Below, in pieces: positions 31,092-39,629 of a stretch of DNA of 44,400 bases. Where the stretch lies: positions 1 through 44,400 of IMG/VR virus record IMGVR_UViG_3300042887_004374. One strand, 5' to 3'. Every line of letters begins with the position of its first letter. Positions within the stretch are counted from its first letter, which is position 1. The stretch comes from a virus. Made by a program: the position numbers and the translations under genes. Under the pieces are notes generated by a model. The model worked only from the letters and a program-made list of their open reading frames with translations. It did no database searches and was not told the DNA's origin.

Positions 31092-32432
31092 TCACGGAAT
31101 TGAGCCAGATATAACAAACAATTGTGCTGCTAATCTATCAATAGCTTGCTTTAAAGTTGTTGGGTCTGGATCTGTCCAATGCGCAGTATTTGCTGGCGTA
31201 TAGCTTATATTTGAAGCCGTCAACGTAGTAAATAAAGCTGTTGAGCCTGTAACAGTTGAACCTGTTATTGTTGTAAACAAAGCTGTTGAACCTGTAACAG
31301 TTGAACCAGTTATACTATCTGTTCTTATATTTTGGAAGTCACTTGTTAGATTTAGTGATGTTCCTAAAATGGAGCCAGCCTTATTATAAACAGTGTTTGC
31401 AATAGAATATTGCAATGGCATACTTGCAGAAGCAGGAGTTGCTGTTGGTGTTATTAAGTAACAATTTACCAAATCAATTCTTGTTGCCGCACTTGCAGAA
31501 ACAGCATATCCAGTTGCTTTTGAATATATTGTTGAACCTTCTGCTCCAAAAAATCCAGCAATTACAACAGGCGCTGTGCAATTGATTGAATTTTTAACGG
31601 ATACGGTAGCAAGCGCATTGTTTATCGTGAATGTCCCGGCTTGTGTTTGTTTTCCTCTATTAATAGAAAGTATTCCACTACCATTAACAGTTAGACTTGT
31701 ATTGATATCTGAATCGTTTATTTCGCAATATGTATTTGTGGTTTTTGTAAAATTATCAACCTTGCAAGTGTCAAGATATAAACTTCCGGTTCCGTTATGA
31801 ATTAAATTACTAACAGATATACCAAATAATCTTATAGAAGAATTGGGAGCAATAGACTGAGAAATTGTCATTGTTCCTGAGAAATTAACTTCTCCACCGT
31901 TTGAACCTTGGGCGGCACAAATAGTAGTGTTAAATTTACCCATTGTTACATCTTCAATAAAAGTACCTGGGTGTAAAACAATTTGGTCGCCGCCTTGAGT
32001 TGAGGCAGCAGTTATAGCAGCACCAACTGTTCTGTATGGACTTAACAATGTTCCATTGCCGGTAATATCATTTCCACTACCAGTTGAAACATGCCACTCT
32101 CTACTGTATACAGCCGAAGAAGCACTTAGAGTATTTGTAGCAAAACTTGCTGTACCATTTAAATTTCCACTAAACGAACCGGTTATTGATGTTGCTTGAA
32201 GATTTGTTAGACCAGTTATATTTGTGCCTAATGAGACAGTTACGTCTCCACTGCTTCCACCGCCAGTTAAATTGGTTCCGGCTGTTACAGAAGTAATATC
32301 CCCGGTTCCACCGCCACCACCACCGGCACCTGCAACCCATGCTGTACCGTCATAAACAAGAACATTTCCACTAACTGGAGCAATTGATGGAGCTGGAATA
32401 CTTTTTGTGGAGAATCCGTCATTAAAACTCAT
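31092..32432 (-). CDS. Tail fibre protein with beta-helix domain and tandem repeats
   Basis: This protein has 446 residues. It has an N-terminal fibre segment (IPAPSIAPVSGNVLVYDGTA) with a poly-Gly hinge near residue 36. TAGTNLTGGGSSGDVTVSLG and TSITGSFSGNLNGTASFATN follow, beta-turn units common in phage fibres. A pectin-lyase-like domain runs from EWHVSTGSGNDITGNGTLLS through VLHPGTFIEDVTMGKFN to about residue 350, parallel to the architecture of the 551-residue fibre. Two tandem 15-residue repeats ITGSTVTGSTALFTT lie near residue 375-405. The C-terminus WTDPDPTTLKQAIDRLAAQL then FVISGSIP is a conserved fibre end. It lacks the shared WFVI-type C-terminal domain of other fibres here. SD is AGGAG. 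Confidence 0.75.
   Translation of the reverse strand: MSFNDGFSTKSIPAPSIAPVSGNVLVYDGTAWVAGAGGGGGGTGDITSVTAGTNLTGGGSSGDVTVSLGTNITGLTNLQATSITGSFSGNLNGTASFATNTLSASSAVYSREWHVSTGSGNDITGNGTLLSPYRTVGAAITAASTQGGDQIVLHPGTFIEDVTMGKFNTTICAAQGSNGGEVNFSGTMTISQSIAPNSSIRLFGISVSNLIHNGTGSLYLDTCKVDNFTKTTNTYCEINDSDINTSLTVNGSGILSINRGKQTQAGTFTINNALATVSVKNSINCTAPVVIAGFFGAEGSTIYSKATGYAVSASAATRIDLVNCYLITPTATPASASMPLQYSIANTVYNKAGSILGTSLNLTSDFQNIRTDSITGSTVTGSTALFTTITGSTVTGSTALFTTLTASNISYTPANTAHWTDPDPTTLKQAIDRLAAQLFVISGSIP
31225..31314. repeat. Two tandem 45-bp repeats in a tail fibre gene
   Basis: Two 45-base units (31225-31269 and 31270-31314) are nearly identical and each encodes ITGSTVTGSTALFTT. A similar peptide (TTISGSTVTGSLAKF) is found once in the 252-residue fibre. 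The in-frame repeat could change fibre length by recombination. Confidence 0.9.
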
Positions 32433-32433
32433 T

Positions 32434-32835
32434 TCAACCTACTCCTAAAGAGCCAGACCAATTATTTGTTAGTTCTAGGGCATCTATGTTTGTTAAGCCT
32501 GCTATGATACTTGCTGATAGCGCAGTGCCATTGTTACTCATTAAGTAAACTCGCGTGACTTTTAAATCTGCAGCGAAACTTTCACCGGCAGATAATAAGA
32601 AAAAGTTATTTGTATTTGATACGCCGTTTGAACTAAATCCAACGCGCATAGATACAGATCCGGTGCTGACATTTTTAACAATTATACTTTTTGTTATTTG
32701 TGGAAAAGCTATTTCTAGCGGGGTTGAACCACTTGCGGGAACTGCTAATGAGCTTGAAACCCATGGAATACCAGATACTTGGTAAGAAGCTGCGTTGCCA
32801 ATTCCTGGCCTGTGTAGATGCATTGTATCAACCAT
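32434..32835 (-). CDS. Small virion-associated beta protein in the fibre cluster
   Basis: This 133-residue protein has no recognised name. It starts MVDTMHLHRPGIGNAASYQV, followed by SGIPWVSSSLAVP. A predicted beta-sandwich comes next: PLEIAFPQITKSIIVKNVS, SVSMRVGFSSNGVSN, FFLLSAGESFAAD and VTRVYLMSNNG. It ends with a conserved-looking LTNIDALELTNNWSGSLGVG. The strand pattern suggests a small jelly-roll or Ig-like virion protein, as found at fibre joints or as tail decorations (inference). The gene has a CTATTTATA motif exactly 26 bases upstream and GAGG, and it ends 1 base before the next fibre gene's start. Confidence 0.68.
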   Translation of the reverse strand: MVDTMHLHRPGIGNAASYQVSGIPWVSSSLAVPASGSTPLEIAFPQITKSIIVKNVSTGSVSMRVGFSSNGVSNTNNFFLLSAGESFAADLKVTRVYLMSNNGTALSASIIAGLTNIDALELTNNWSGSLGVG

Positions 32836-32853
32836 TTTTAAAATCCTCTGTTT

Positions 32854-32861
32854 ATAAATAG
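32854..32861 (-). promoter_or_regulatory. Candidate late promoter before the gene starting at 32835
   Basis: The minus strand reads TCTATTTATAAACAG. The C of CTATTTAT is 26 bases before the ATG, the same as at 40865 and 42896. It lies in the only sizeable gap of this part of the fibre cluster. Confidence 0.5.
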
Positions 32862-32882
32862 AAAGTTATATGTGAAATCTCT

Positions 32883-34034
32883 CTATGACCAGCTAATAAC
32901 CCAAATTTCTCCACGAACACCATTACCACCGGCACCAGATATATTACCTACATTTATACCTGTTGAACTAGCGCCACCTCCACCTCCACCACCGGGAAAG
33001 CCACCGGGACCACCGGGAAAACCGCGTGCATTTACATCTTGTGTTTGTGTTCCGCCACCACCACCACCAGAACCACAAAAACCAAGAGTATTTAATTTAC
33101 CATTGCCATTAGAACCACTAGCTCCCGGTGTACCATCAACTGCAGTACCGTTTGTACCGGCAGCACCACCGGTACCAGCCGTGTAGGATCCGCAAGAACC
33201 ACCTGCCCTTGGTAAAATATTACCCATACCCCCTCCCTGACCACCACCGCCCGCACCATATATTGATGAACCGCCTAGTCGACTAGTCGGGTCTTGACCA
33301 CCACCACCACCACCGCCGAATTCTGCACTACCACCATTTGTTGCTATAGAACCTTGACCACCCGCACCTGCAATCGATGTAGTGGTAAGTGTCGTAGTAC
33401 TTCCCGGTATGCCACCTGCTACGGCAGTATTAGTTGTACCTTGTTGACCATTACCATGTGTTCCACCACCTCCACCACCGGAAGTATTAGTAGATACAAC
33501 GTTGGTTCCGAAACAACCACCACCTCCACCACCGGCTCGGATGTAAGAACCAAAAGAAGAAGATTCACCAGAACCTCCTATTAATCCGGCTGTAGCAACT
33601 GTACCCGGTCTTGCTGGCCCTCCAGTTCCTCCGTTTCCAACGTATAATGATTCGGTGGCAGCCAATTGACTTGAAGGTATTATTAGGGTATTTATTGCTC
33701 CACCACCTCCACCTCCACCGCCCCTTCTTATAGTACTTACAAGATTACCTACAATATTACAAGCTCCACTTCCACCACCGCCGCCACCACCAACACAAAC
33801 TATCATAGTGAACTTTGGATCAAATGTAGTTGGCTTTACCCATTGACCAGCGCCAACTGTTGTAAATTGCTGAATATCAAAAGTATCTTTACTTGAACTA
33901 ACAACGTCAACGACAAAATTAGTTATAATTGAAGATGTTATGCCGGTAATACCTTCTCCACTACCGGTGAACGAAGAAGTTATAGTAGTTGCGATTAAAG
34001 AACCAGTTACTGAAGTATTTTGAAATTGAGACAT
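32883..34034 (-). CDS. Poly-glycine tail-fibre adhesin, copy B
   Basis: This 383-residue protein is built for receptor binding. The N-terminus (QNTSVTGSLIATTITSSFTG) and the first about 85 residues are nearly the same as in the neighbouring copy A. They are a docking and shaft module ending with FDPKFTMIVCVGGGG. From about residue 80 to 370 it consists of Gly runs (up to eight) alternating with short variable loops, such as GNGGTGGPARPGTVATAG and AGGGGGGCFGTN. The end is GAGGNGVRGEIWVISWS. Arrays of Gly-rich segments form a packed polyglycine-II sandwich in T-even adhesins such as S16 gp38, where the loops bind the receptor (known). Cysteines in the loops are unusual. It was probably produced by tandem duplication and then loop divergence. 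Confidence 0.8.
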   Translation of the reverse strand: MSQFQNTSVTGSLIATTITSSFTGSGEGITGITSSIITNFVVDVVSSSKDTFDIQQFTTVGAGQWVKPTTFDPKFTMIVCVGGGGGGGSGACNIVGNLVSTIRRGGGGGGGGAINTLIIPSSQLAATESLYVGNGGTGGPARPGTVATAGLIGGSGESSSFGSYIRAGGGGGGCFGTNVVSTNTSGGGGGGTHGNGQQGTTNTAVAGGIPGSTTTLTTTSIAGAGGQGSIATNGGSAEFGGGGGGGQDPTSRLGGSSIYGAGGGGQGGGMGNILPRAGGSCGSYTAGTGGAAGTNGTAVDGTPGASGSNGNGKLNTLGFCGSGGGGGGTQTQDVNARGFPGGPGGFPGGGGGGGASSTGINVGNISGAGGNGVRGEIWVISWS

Positions 34035-34058
34035 TTTATTCGCCTTTAAAGTTTTTTA

Positions 34059-35225
34059 TCAAGCCCAACTAATAACCCAAATTTCTCCACGACCACCATT
34101 TCCACCGGCACCAGATGGATTTCCAATACCACCTGTTCCACAAGCACCTCCACCACCTCCACCACCGGGAATTCCACCGGGACCACCTGACAAACCGGCA
34201 AATACAACGTTATTGGTCATTGTTGCTCCACCACCACCCCCACTGCCACAAAATCCGGTAGATTTAATTTTGCCATTACCATTTGAACCAGAACCGGCTG
34301 CGCTAGCACTACCACTTGCTCCTACACCGGCTGCTCCACCGTTACCAGCGGTGTAAGAACCACAAGAACCACCAGCAGATGCTACTACATAAGTGGTGCC
34401 GGGATTATAAGAACCACCATTACCACCAGCACCACCACCATATATAGATGAGCCTCCAGCAATACTTACTGCTGCGGCAGTATGTCCACCACCACCGGCA
34501 CCACCATATTCAGCACAGCCGCCATTTGTTGCTATTGAACCTAAGCCACCACATCCACCTAAAGAAGAAATAGAAAGAATAGTAGTACTTCCTGGTGTAC
34601 CACCTGCCACAGCAGCGGTTGAACCTAGTGTACCATTACCAAATATACCTCCACCGCCACCGCCACTTCCCGCTCCAGCCGAGGTGACTTGTCCAAAATA
34701 TCCACCGCCACCACCACCGGCACGAATTAAAGAACCGAAAGACGAAGACTCTCCATTGCTACCAATAATACCGGCAGTTGTAGCAGTATTTATGGCAGCA
34801 CTTCCTGAACCGCCTCTACCAACATATAGTGATTCAGTGGCAGCTAATTGACTTGAAGGTATTATTAAGGTATTTATTGCCCCTGCACCACCACCTGCAC
34901 CGCCTAATCTTATTGCTCCTGCTGCACCATTAGCACCACTTCCACCGCCACCACCTGCACCAACACATATAACCATTGTCATTTTAGGATCAAACGATCC
35001 AGATACAAGTGCACTTGGTTTAACCCAAGAACCTGAACCAGTTACTGTGAATTGCTGTATATTAAAAGCAGTATTATTGGCTCCTATAACATCTCTGACG
35101 AAATTAATAATATTTGAAGCAGTTACATTGGTTAAATTGAAGCCGTCTCCACTAAAGCCTGCAGAAGCAGTTATAGAAGTTGCTATTAATGTTCCTGTTA
35201 CTGAGGTGCTTTGTAGTTGAGCCAT
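34059..35225 (-). CDS. Poly-glycine tail-fibre adhesin, copy A
   Basis: This 388-residue protein is a paralogue of the adjacent gene. Both start M-x-Q-x-Q-x-TSVTGxLIATxIT, both contain INTLIIPSSQLAATESLYVG, and both end GRGEIWVISWA or a one- to two-residue variant. The inner Gly segments align, but the loops between them differ (for example AAINTATTAGIIGSNGES here). The FDPKMTMVICVGAGGGGGSG entry marks the beginning of the Gly-rich domain near residue 85. The start overlaps the stop of the S74 fibre gene by one base, so the adhesins may bind to that fibre, as gp38 binds gp37 in T-even phages (inference). Two alternative adhesins would broaden host range. Confidence 0.8.
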   Translation of the reverse strand: MAQLQSTSVTGTLIATSITASAGFSGDGFNLTNVTASNIINFVRDVIGANNTAFNIQQFTVTGSGSWVKPSALVSGSFDPKMTMVICVGAGGGGGSGANGAAGAIRLGGAGGGAGAINTLIIPSSQLAATESLYVGRGGSGSAAINTATTAGIIGSNGESSSFGSLIRAGGGGGGYFGQVTSAGAGSGGGGGGIFGNGTLGSTAAVAGGTPGSTTILSISSLGGCGGLGSIATNGGCAEYGGAGGGGHTAAAVSIAGGSSIYGGGAGGNGGSYNPGTTYVVASAGGSCGSYTAGNGGAAGVGASGSASAAGSGSNGNGKIKSTGFCGSGGGGGATMTNNVVFAGLSGGPGGIPGGGGGGGACGTGGIGNPSGAGGNGGRGEIWVISWA

Positions 35226-37486
35226 TATAGATTACCTCTTGTGTTTTTAAGAATTTCTATTTCGTTTTGTTGTTTTTCAACTTTATTTGTTAATTCTTTA
35301 ACAGCACTAACAAGTATACTTACCATTTTTGGGTAACTTATACCTTCACCAACAACAAATTCTGGATAAACTTCTTTTACCTCTTCTGAGATAAATCCAT
35401 ATTCTTTTCTGCCATCGTCAATACGAGTATATGAAACAGGATTTAGTTTAGAAATTGTTATTAGTTCGTTATTCAAACTTTTTATATTTGTCTTAATTCT
35501 TCTTGTTGAAAGCTCGGTGATTGAACCGGTTACAGTTAAATTACCTGTTGCTGTCAAGTTTCCAGAAACTGCCACAATTGTTGAGCTTATTCTTAATTTT
35601 TCATTTCCTGATGATGTACCGCCTATTGAAAATACAATTGAAGCAGCAGTATCAAGAGTTGAAAACAACATACCGGAACTTGCACTTACATCTGTATTTA
35701 AGTGTAATTGTGAGTTTCCAATTAAACCAGAAATACCAGCTGAAGAATTTCTATAAGATATTGAAGCATTTCTTCCTGTTGAGCCTTGATTTAAGCTTAT
35801 TGTTGAAATACCCGCCAAGTCAGTTGATTCAAATGTTTGTAAACAAACACCAGAAGAGGTTATGACTGTTAAGCTGCCAGTTATTAATGCATTACCATTG
35901 ATATCTAATTTTTCACTTGGAGTTGATGTTCCGATACCTAATTTTAATGATACATAAGCATTTGAAGCAGTTACGGTTGTGAACTGCGCAGTTGTTCCAC
36001 TAACTGATGCCAATGTTGATGGACCACCTGTTGTTAAGGCGCCAAAACTTCCTGTTCCCGTAGCTGTTAATGCATGGGTTATTCTATCAAAAGTAAAATT
36101 AGAGTCGGCGCCGAAAGCACCATCATCATTAAACTGAACGTAAGAACTTGAACCAGCTGGTAATGTTGTGGCACCGGTAGAACCACCACCGCCCCCACCT
36201 GCACCACCTCTAAAAATACTAGCCTGATATATTCTTGCAGTAGATGGAGTATCAAAATTGGTAACGTTACCTCTCATAACAAGGAAACCAATTAATATTC
36301 CAGAGCCTCTTGTATTATCAGCTTCTATAAAATTTTCAGTATTTATACCGGCAATTGCATCATCTAAGCTTGCATATTTTGTTTGACCATAATATACAAA
36401 GAAAGCACGATTCACTGCTTTAGGAAACCAAAAAACTCGCTGAACACTAAACTCGCCATTGCCAACTGCTGCTAACTGTCCATTTCCATTTTGATATTGT
36501 GCTGGATCAACAACAGTATAGCCAGCATTTGCTATGCCGGTATTAATAACAGGCACGCCACCACTTATATGTTGGCGATATATTTTAGAAACTGTTACAG
36601 CCGGATCATCTGCAGCTAATACAAGATTTGGTATATTTGGATTTGTAGTATAATTTCTACCCTCAACATAAGAATCACCAGCACTCATTGTTAGCGATAG
36701 ACTTGAACCACTTGGAGCAAGAAAGTGACCATTGATCTTCAAAGGACCAATAGCACGAATAAAATCTGCATTATTTGATGTTACACCATATGCAGTAACA
36801 GGCGTATTGGTGGCACCATTTGTTACTGAACCGCTTTGGTGTAATACTCTACCAAGATAAACTCTGTCTTTAAACTGTGCCGGTGTTGGTGGAACGGGGC
36901 TTTGTAATACTTCGCCGTCGCCAGCGATTGAAACATATGTTATTTGTGAAGCAGTAACGTTAAAAAGCGACTGACTAACAGAAGCGGGCCAGCTAACAGA
37001 ACTAATTGTAGGATATGGTTCTGATCCGGTTGAAGCGTTGAAATTAACAATAATACCTGTGCCAGCAGTTAAATTAAAAGTTGTTGTTCCGTTAACAGTC
37101 GATAGGATACCGCCGTGTAGTAGACCTGTGCTTATTGCACCTTCTAACCAACGAAAGCGAGTTACATTTTTAAGATTAGTTATTGGCTGATATTGTGTAA
37201 CATACAGATCGTTTGTTGAGCCAGAAGTATAAAGATAACTAGCTGTTTGATTAGTTGGTAACACTTCTGCTCCAACTGGGAGCATTTCAATATATTTAGC
37301 AACAGTTAAACCACCACTAACATATAAATCGTTTTCTAATTTGAAGTTAGAAGCAGTAAAAGAAGTGAATTGTGCCGTAGTTCCAGAAACTTGTGAGCCA
37401 TATAGTGAACCAGTAAGTGTAATTAAAGAACCACTTATATTGACTACATTATTTGGACCTATATTAATATTTTTATTGTATGCCAC
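35225..37486 (-). CDS. Long tail fibre protein with S74 intramolecular chaperone
   Basis: This protein has 753 residues. The N-terminus (MAYNKNINIGPNNVVNISGS) and the repeated SGTTAQFTSxTASN element are fibre-shaft features. Residues about 90-430 form a large beta-rich domain with VYLGRVLHQSGSV and FFVYYGQTKYASLDDA. A Gly-rich hinge (RGGAGGGGGGSTG) follows. The shaft resumes with KLGIGTSTPSEKLDINGNAL, typical for S74 fibres. The last 94 residues are an S74 chaperone: STRRIKTNIKSL (S660 and K665 in the SxxxxK spacing of the catalytic dyad), LNPVSYTRIDDGRKEYGF, EEVKEVYPEFVV and a C-terminal coiled coil. The domain helps trimer folding and cuts itself off (known). The GTG/ATG choice is not an issue here; the start is ATG with GAGG. 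Confidence 0.85.
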   Translation of the reverse strand: MAYNKNINIGPNNVVNISGSLITLTGSLYGSQVSGTTAQFTSFTASNFKLENDLYVSGGLTVAKYIEMLPVGAEVLPTNQTASYLYTSGSTNDLYVTQYQPITNLKNVTRFRWLEGAISTGLLHGGILSTVNGTTTFNLTAGTGIIVNFNASTGSEPYPTISSVSWPASVSQSLFNVTASQITYVSIAGDGEVLQSPVPPTPAQFKDRVYLGRVLHQSGSVTNGATNTPVTAYGVTSNNADFIRAIGPLKINGHFLAPSGSSLSLTMSAGDSYVEGRNYTTNPNIPNLVLAADDPAVTVSKIYRQHISGGVPVINTGIANAGYTVVDPAQYQNGNGQLAAVGNGEFSVQRVFWFPKAVNRAFFVYYGQTKYASLDDAIAGINTENFIEADNTRGSGILIGFLVMRGNVTNFDTPSTARIYQASIFRGGAGGGGGGSTGATTLPAGSSSYVQFNDDGAFGADSNFTFDRITHALTATGTGSFGALTTGGPSTLASVSGTTAQFTTVTASNAYVSLKLGIGTSTPSEKLDINGNALITGSLTVITSSGVCLQTFESTDLAGISTISLNQGSTGRNASISYRNSSAGISGLIGNSQLHLNTDVSASSGMLFSTLDTAASIVFSIGGTSSGNEKLRISSTIVAVSGNLTATGNLTVTGSITELSTRRIKTNIKSLNNELITISKLNPVSYTRIDDGRKEYGFISEEVKEVYPEFVVGEGISYPKMVSILVSAVKELTNKVEKQQNEIEILKNTRGNL

Positions 37487-37524
37487 GTTGTACCTCTCTT
37501 ACTGCTTGGTTTGTTAAATATCTA

Positions 37525-38823
37525 TTAGACAACGAACCAATATGTGCTTCCGTCTGATACTAAAGTCACTGATTGATATGGACCATTAAGTTCATAAAAT
37601 AGTGCTCCATCAATAGAACCAGATATTGTAACTGTATTGACTGTTGTGTCTATTTTTTTAATAACCAACTGTCTTCCGGCATTTCCAGCAGCAATCGTTG
37701 GTACAGTTACTGTTAGTGGTGCGCTAGTGGCATTTGCAAAAACAACTTGATCTAAACCATTAACAACATAGCTGCCAGTTGTAGTGATCTGAGCAACTGT
37801 AAACGAGCCTGCTGCTTTAAAGCTATTGCTAGCCAATATATTGCTACCGGTAATTGCGGATGAACTCAGGTTAGTTAAACCGGTAACAGAAGAACTTAAT
37901 GCAACAGTTGCTGTTGGACCAGAGCCGTTTGTTACAGTTATATTAGAACCAGATTCTATTTGTGTTACCGCAGTTGTCAATGCTGATGAAGAAATAACGC
38001 CGGTTGCAGGATTGTAATTTACTGAACCTGTGGCGGATATTTGGTTTCTGACGTCTGAGGTGAAGCTGCTAAAGTTGGATGCTGTTAAACCGGTTATACC
38101 GGCACCACTACCACTAAATACAGAACCGGTTACGCCACCAACTGTATAAATGCCTGGAAATACAACTATTTTATCAACAACTGAACCAGAAGAAGCTTCA
38201 TAACGAACATATGCGGCGTCTGGTACTGCAGTTAAACTGGCAGTGCCATAGATTACTACACTGCCGTTAAATTCTGCTGCGCTTGCACTTAATACACTAA
38301 ATGAACCAGTTGTAGCACCAATATTTGTGACACCTGTTAGCGTTGTTAATCCACTGGTAATTGAACTCGTAAGAGCAACAGTTACTGCACCAGTTGATGC
38401 ACTAGCTGATAAATTTGTTCCTGCTGTTATTGAAGTTACGGCAGAACCGCTTAAGTTTATACCGGTTAATCCAGAACCATCGCCAGAGAATGAACCGGTG
38501 AAAGTTGTTCCACTAACATTACCAACTATATTTAATGCGCCAGTAATTGAATGAACTGTTCCTGAAATGTTCACTGAACCTGTGAATTGGTGAGTATCCA
38601 TAAAAGCACCGGAACCGGTGTCACCAAAGATTGTTGAACCACTATGATAAATTGTTGAAGATGAAACGATTGTTTCGCTTATATGAAGAACGCTTGCTGA
38701 AACTGTTCCGTTCACAAATAAATCGCCGGTTGTTCTTATTTGTGAACCGGTAATTTCAACAGAAGAGCCACTTAGAGAAAGAACATTTCCCGATTTTACA
38801 CTAACATTTGATATATTTGCCAT
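37525..38823 (-). CDS. Tail fibre protein with the shared C-terminal beta domain
   Basis: This 432-residue Ser/Thr/Gly-rich fibre carries many repeats of the TGSFSGDGSGLTGIN and SITAGTNLSASAS type. The start NVSVKSGNVLSLSGSSVEIT is similar to that of the S74 fibre. Residues about 185-260 (SVLSASAAEFNGSVVIYGTA, then DKIVVFPGIY) closely match the 252-residue fibre encoded downstream. The C-terminal about 85 residues (VVFANATSAPLTVTVPTIAA, GRQLVIKK, YELNGPYQSVTLVSDGS, WFVV) are shared with that protein and with the 551-residue beta-helix fibre. The shared end is probably a trimerisation or tip domain (inference). A TATAATTTAG motif precedes the gene by 14-23 bases. Confidence 0.76.
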   Translation of the reverse strand: MANISNVSVKSGNVLSLSGSSVEITGSQIRTTGDLFVNGTVSASVLHISETIVSSSTIYHSGSTIFGDTGSGAFMDTHQFTGSVNISGTVHSITGALNIVGNVSGTTFTGSFSGDGSGLTGINLSGSAVTSITAGTNLSASASTGAVTVALTSSITSGLTTLTGVTNIGATTGSFSVLSASAAEFNGSVVIYGTASLTAVPDAAYVRYEASSGSVVDKIVVFPGIYTVGGVTGSVFSGSGAGITGLTASNFSSFTSDVRNQISATGSVNYNPATGVISSSALTTAVTQIESGSNITVTNGSGPTATVALSSSVTGLTNLSSSAITGSNILASNSFKAAGSFTVAQITTTGSYVVNGLDQVVFANATSAPLTVTVPTIAAGNAGRQLVIKKIDTTVNTVTISGSIDGALFYELNGPYQSVTLVSDGSTYWFVV

Positions 38824-38836
38824 TTTAAAAATCCCC

Positions 38837-38846
38837 TATAATTTAG
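38837..38846 (-). promoter_or_regulatory. Possible late promoter before the gene starting at 38823
   Basis: The minus strand reads CTAAATTATAGGGG, a variant of the CTAATTATA motif with one inserted base. It lies 23 bases from the start codon and overlaps the SD region more closely than at other genes, so it is weaker evidence. Confidence 0.28.
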
Positions 38847-39601
38847 AATATAAACCAGTCTACGCCATCATGAATTAAAGTAGCCGATTGATAAGGACCA
38901 TTTAATTCATAGGTAGCCTGACCATTTATTAAATTTGGAGAGCTACCAGATATAATTACAGAACCGGTAAGTGAATCAGCTTTTATTATATAATATTCTT
39001 TTGAATCAGCCAGTGAAGCACTTGGCAATGTAACAGAAATTGATGAACTTGTATTATTTTTTGCAAATACAGCTCTTTGTGTTATTGATAAAGAAACAGA
39101 AGAACTGACGGATATTTTTGTTAAATCAAAAGATGAAGGTGGTAAGCCTAAATAATTTGAAGCAGAAACAGTTTGGAATGCACCAAGTCCACTCCCGGTT
39201 AAATTGCCGCTCAAATATAATCCAGGAAAGACAACAAGCTTGTCTAAAGAACTTGAATATATAATATAAGCAGCAGATGGATTTGAAGATAAACTCGCGG
39301 TACCATAAACTAAAATACTGCCACTAAACTCAGCAGCACTTGCGCTTAATATGGTGAATTTTGCCAAACTTCCAGTAACAGTTGAGCCAGAAATAGTAGT
39401 AAACTTGACAACGGAACCGGTTATATTTGATGCAGTTAATTGTGTAACTGTTAAAGAATTGAATGTGGACCCAGTGACATAATCAAGGATTTGACTAGCT
39501 GAAGCTCTTTTTGTTGCCACTGTTTCAAAGTCAACAATAGGAACAAAGTCGTTTGAAGTTACCGCAGAAGAAGCTGTTAATTCTGAAATTTTTACTGACA
39601 T
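38843..39601 (-). CDS. Short tail fibre protein with shared N- and C-terminal modules
   Basis: This 252-residue protein is the simplest member of a three-protein set. Its N-terminus (ISELTASSAVTSNDFVPIVD, then KRASASQILDYV) matches the start of the 551-residue beta-helix fibre. The middle (KFTTISGSTVTGSLAKFTIL, SASAAEFSGSILVYGTASL) matches the neighbouring 432-residue fibre and the tandem repeats in the 446-residue fibre. Its C-terminus (TYELNGPYQSATLIHDGVDW then FIF) is the shared tip domain. It shows how these fibres are assembled from exchangeable modules. It may be a short fibre or a connector (inference). GAGG precedes the ATG, with a CTAATTATA motif 28 bases upstream. Its end overlaps the region upstream of the 432-residue gene's own start signals. 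Confidence 0.75.
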   Translation of the reverse strand: MSVKISELTASSAVTSNDFVPIVDFETVATKRASASQILDYVTGSTFNSLTVTQLTASNITGSVVKFTTISGSTVTGSLAKFTILSASAAEFSGSILVYGTASLSSNPSAAYIIYSSSLDKLVVFPGLYLSGNLTGSGLGAFQTVSASNYLGLPPSSFDLTKISVSSSVSLSITQRAVFAKNNTSSSISVTLPSASLADSKEYYIIKADSLTGSVIISGSSPNLINGQATYELNGPYQSATLIHDGVDWFIF

Positions 39602-39620
39602 CTATAAATCCTCTAATGTG

Positions 39621-39629
39621 TATAATTAG
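39621..39629 (-). promoter_or_regulatory. Candidate late promoter before the gene starting at 39601
   Basis: The minus strand reads AACTAATTATACAC. The C of CTAATTATA is 28 bases before the ATG. The same core occurs before the genes starting at 29193 and 30497. Confidence 0.45.

Noticed and set aside
32872-33584. Plus-strand proline- and threonine-rich frames opposite the poly-glycine adhesin
   Set aside because: CCA/CCT runs are the complement of glycine codons. There is no start signal and no homology pattern; coding is clearly on the minus strand.
32883-35225. Diversity-generating retroelement acting on the adhesins
   Set aside because: No reverse transcriptase or template-repeat pair is visible in the window; the copies differ along Gly-rich loops as expected from duplication and recombination.
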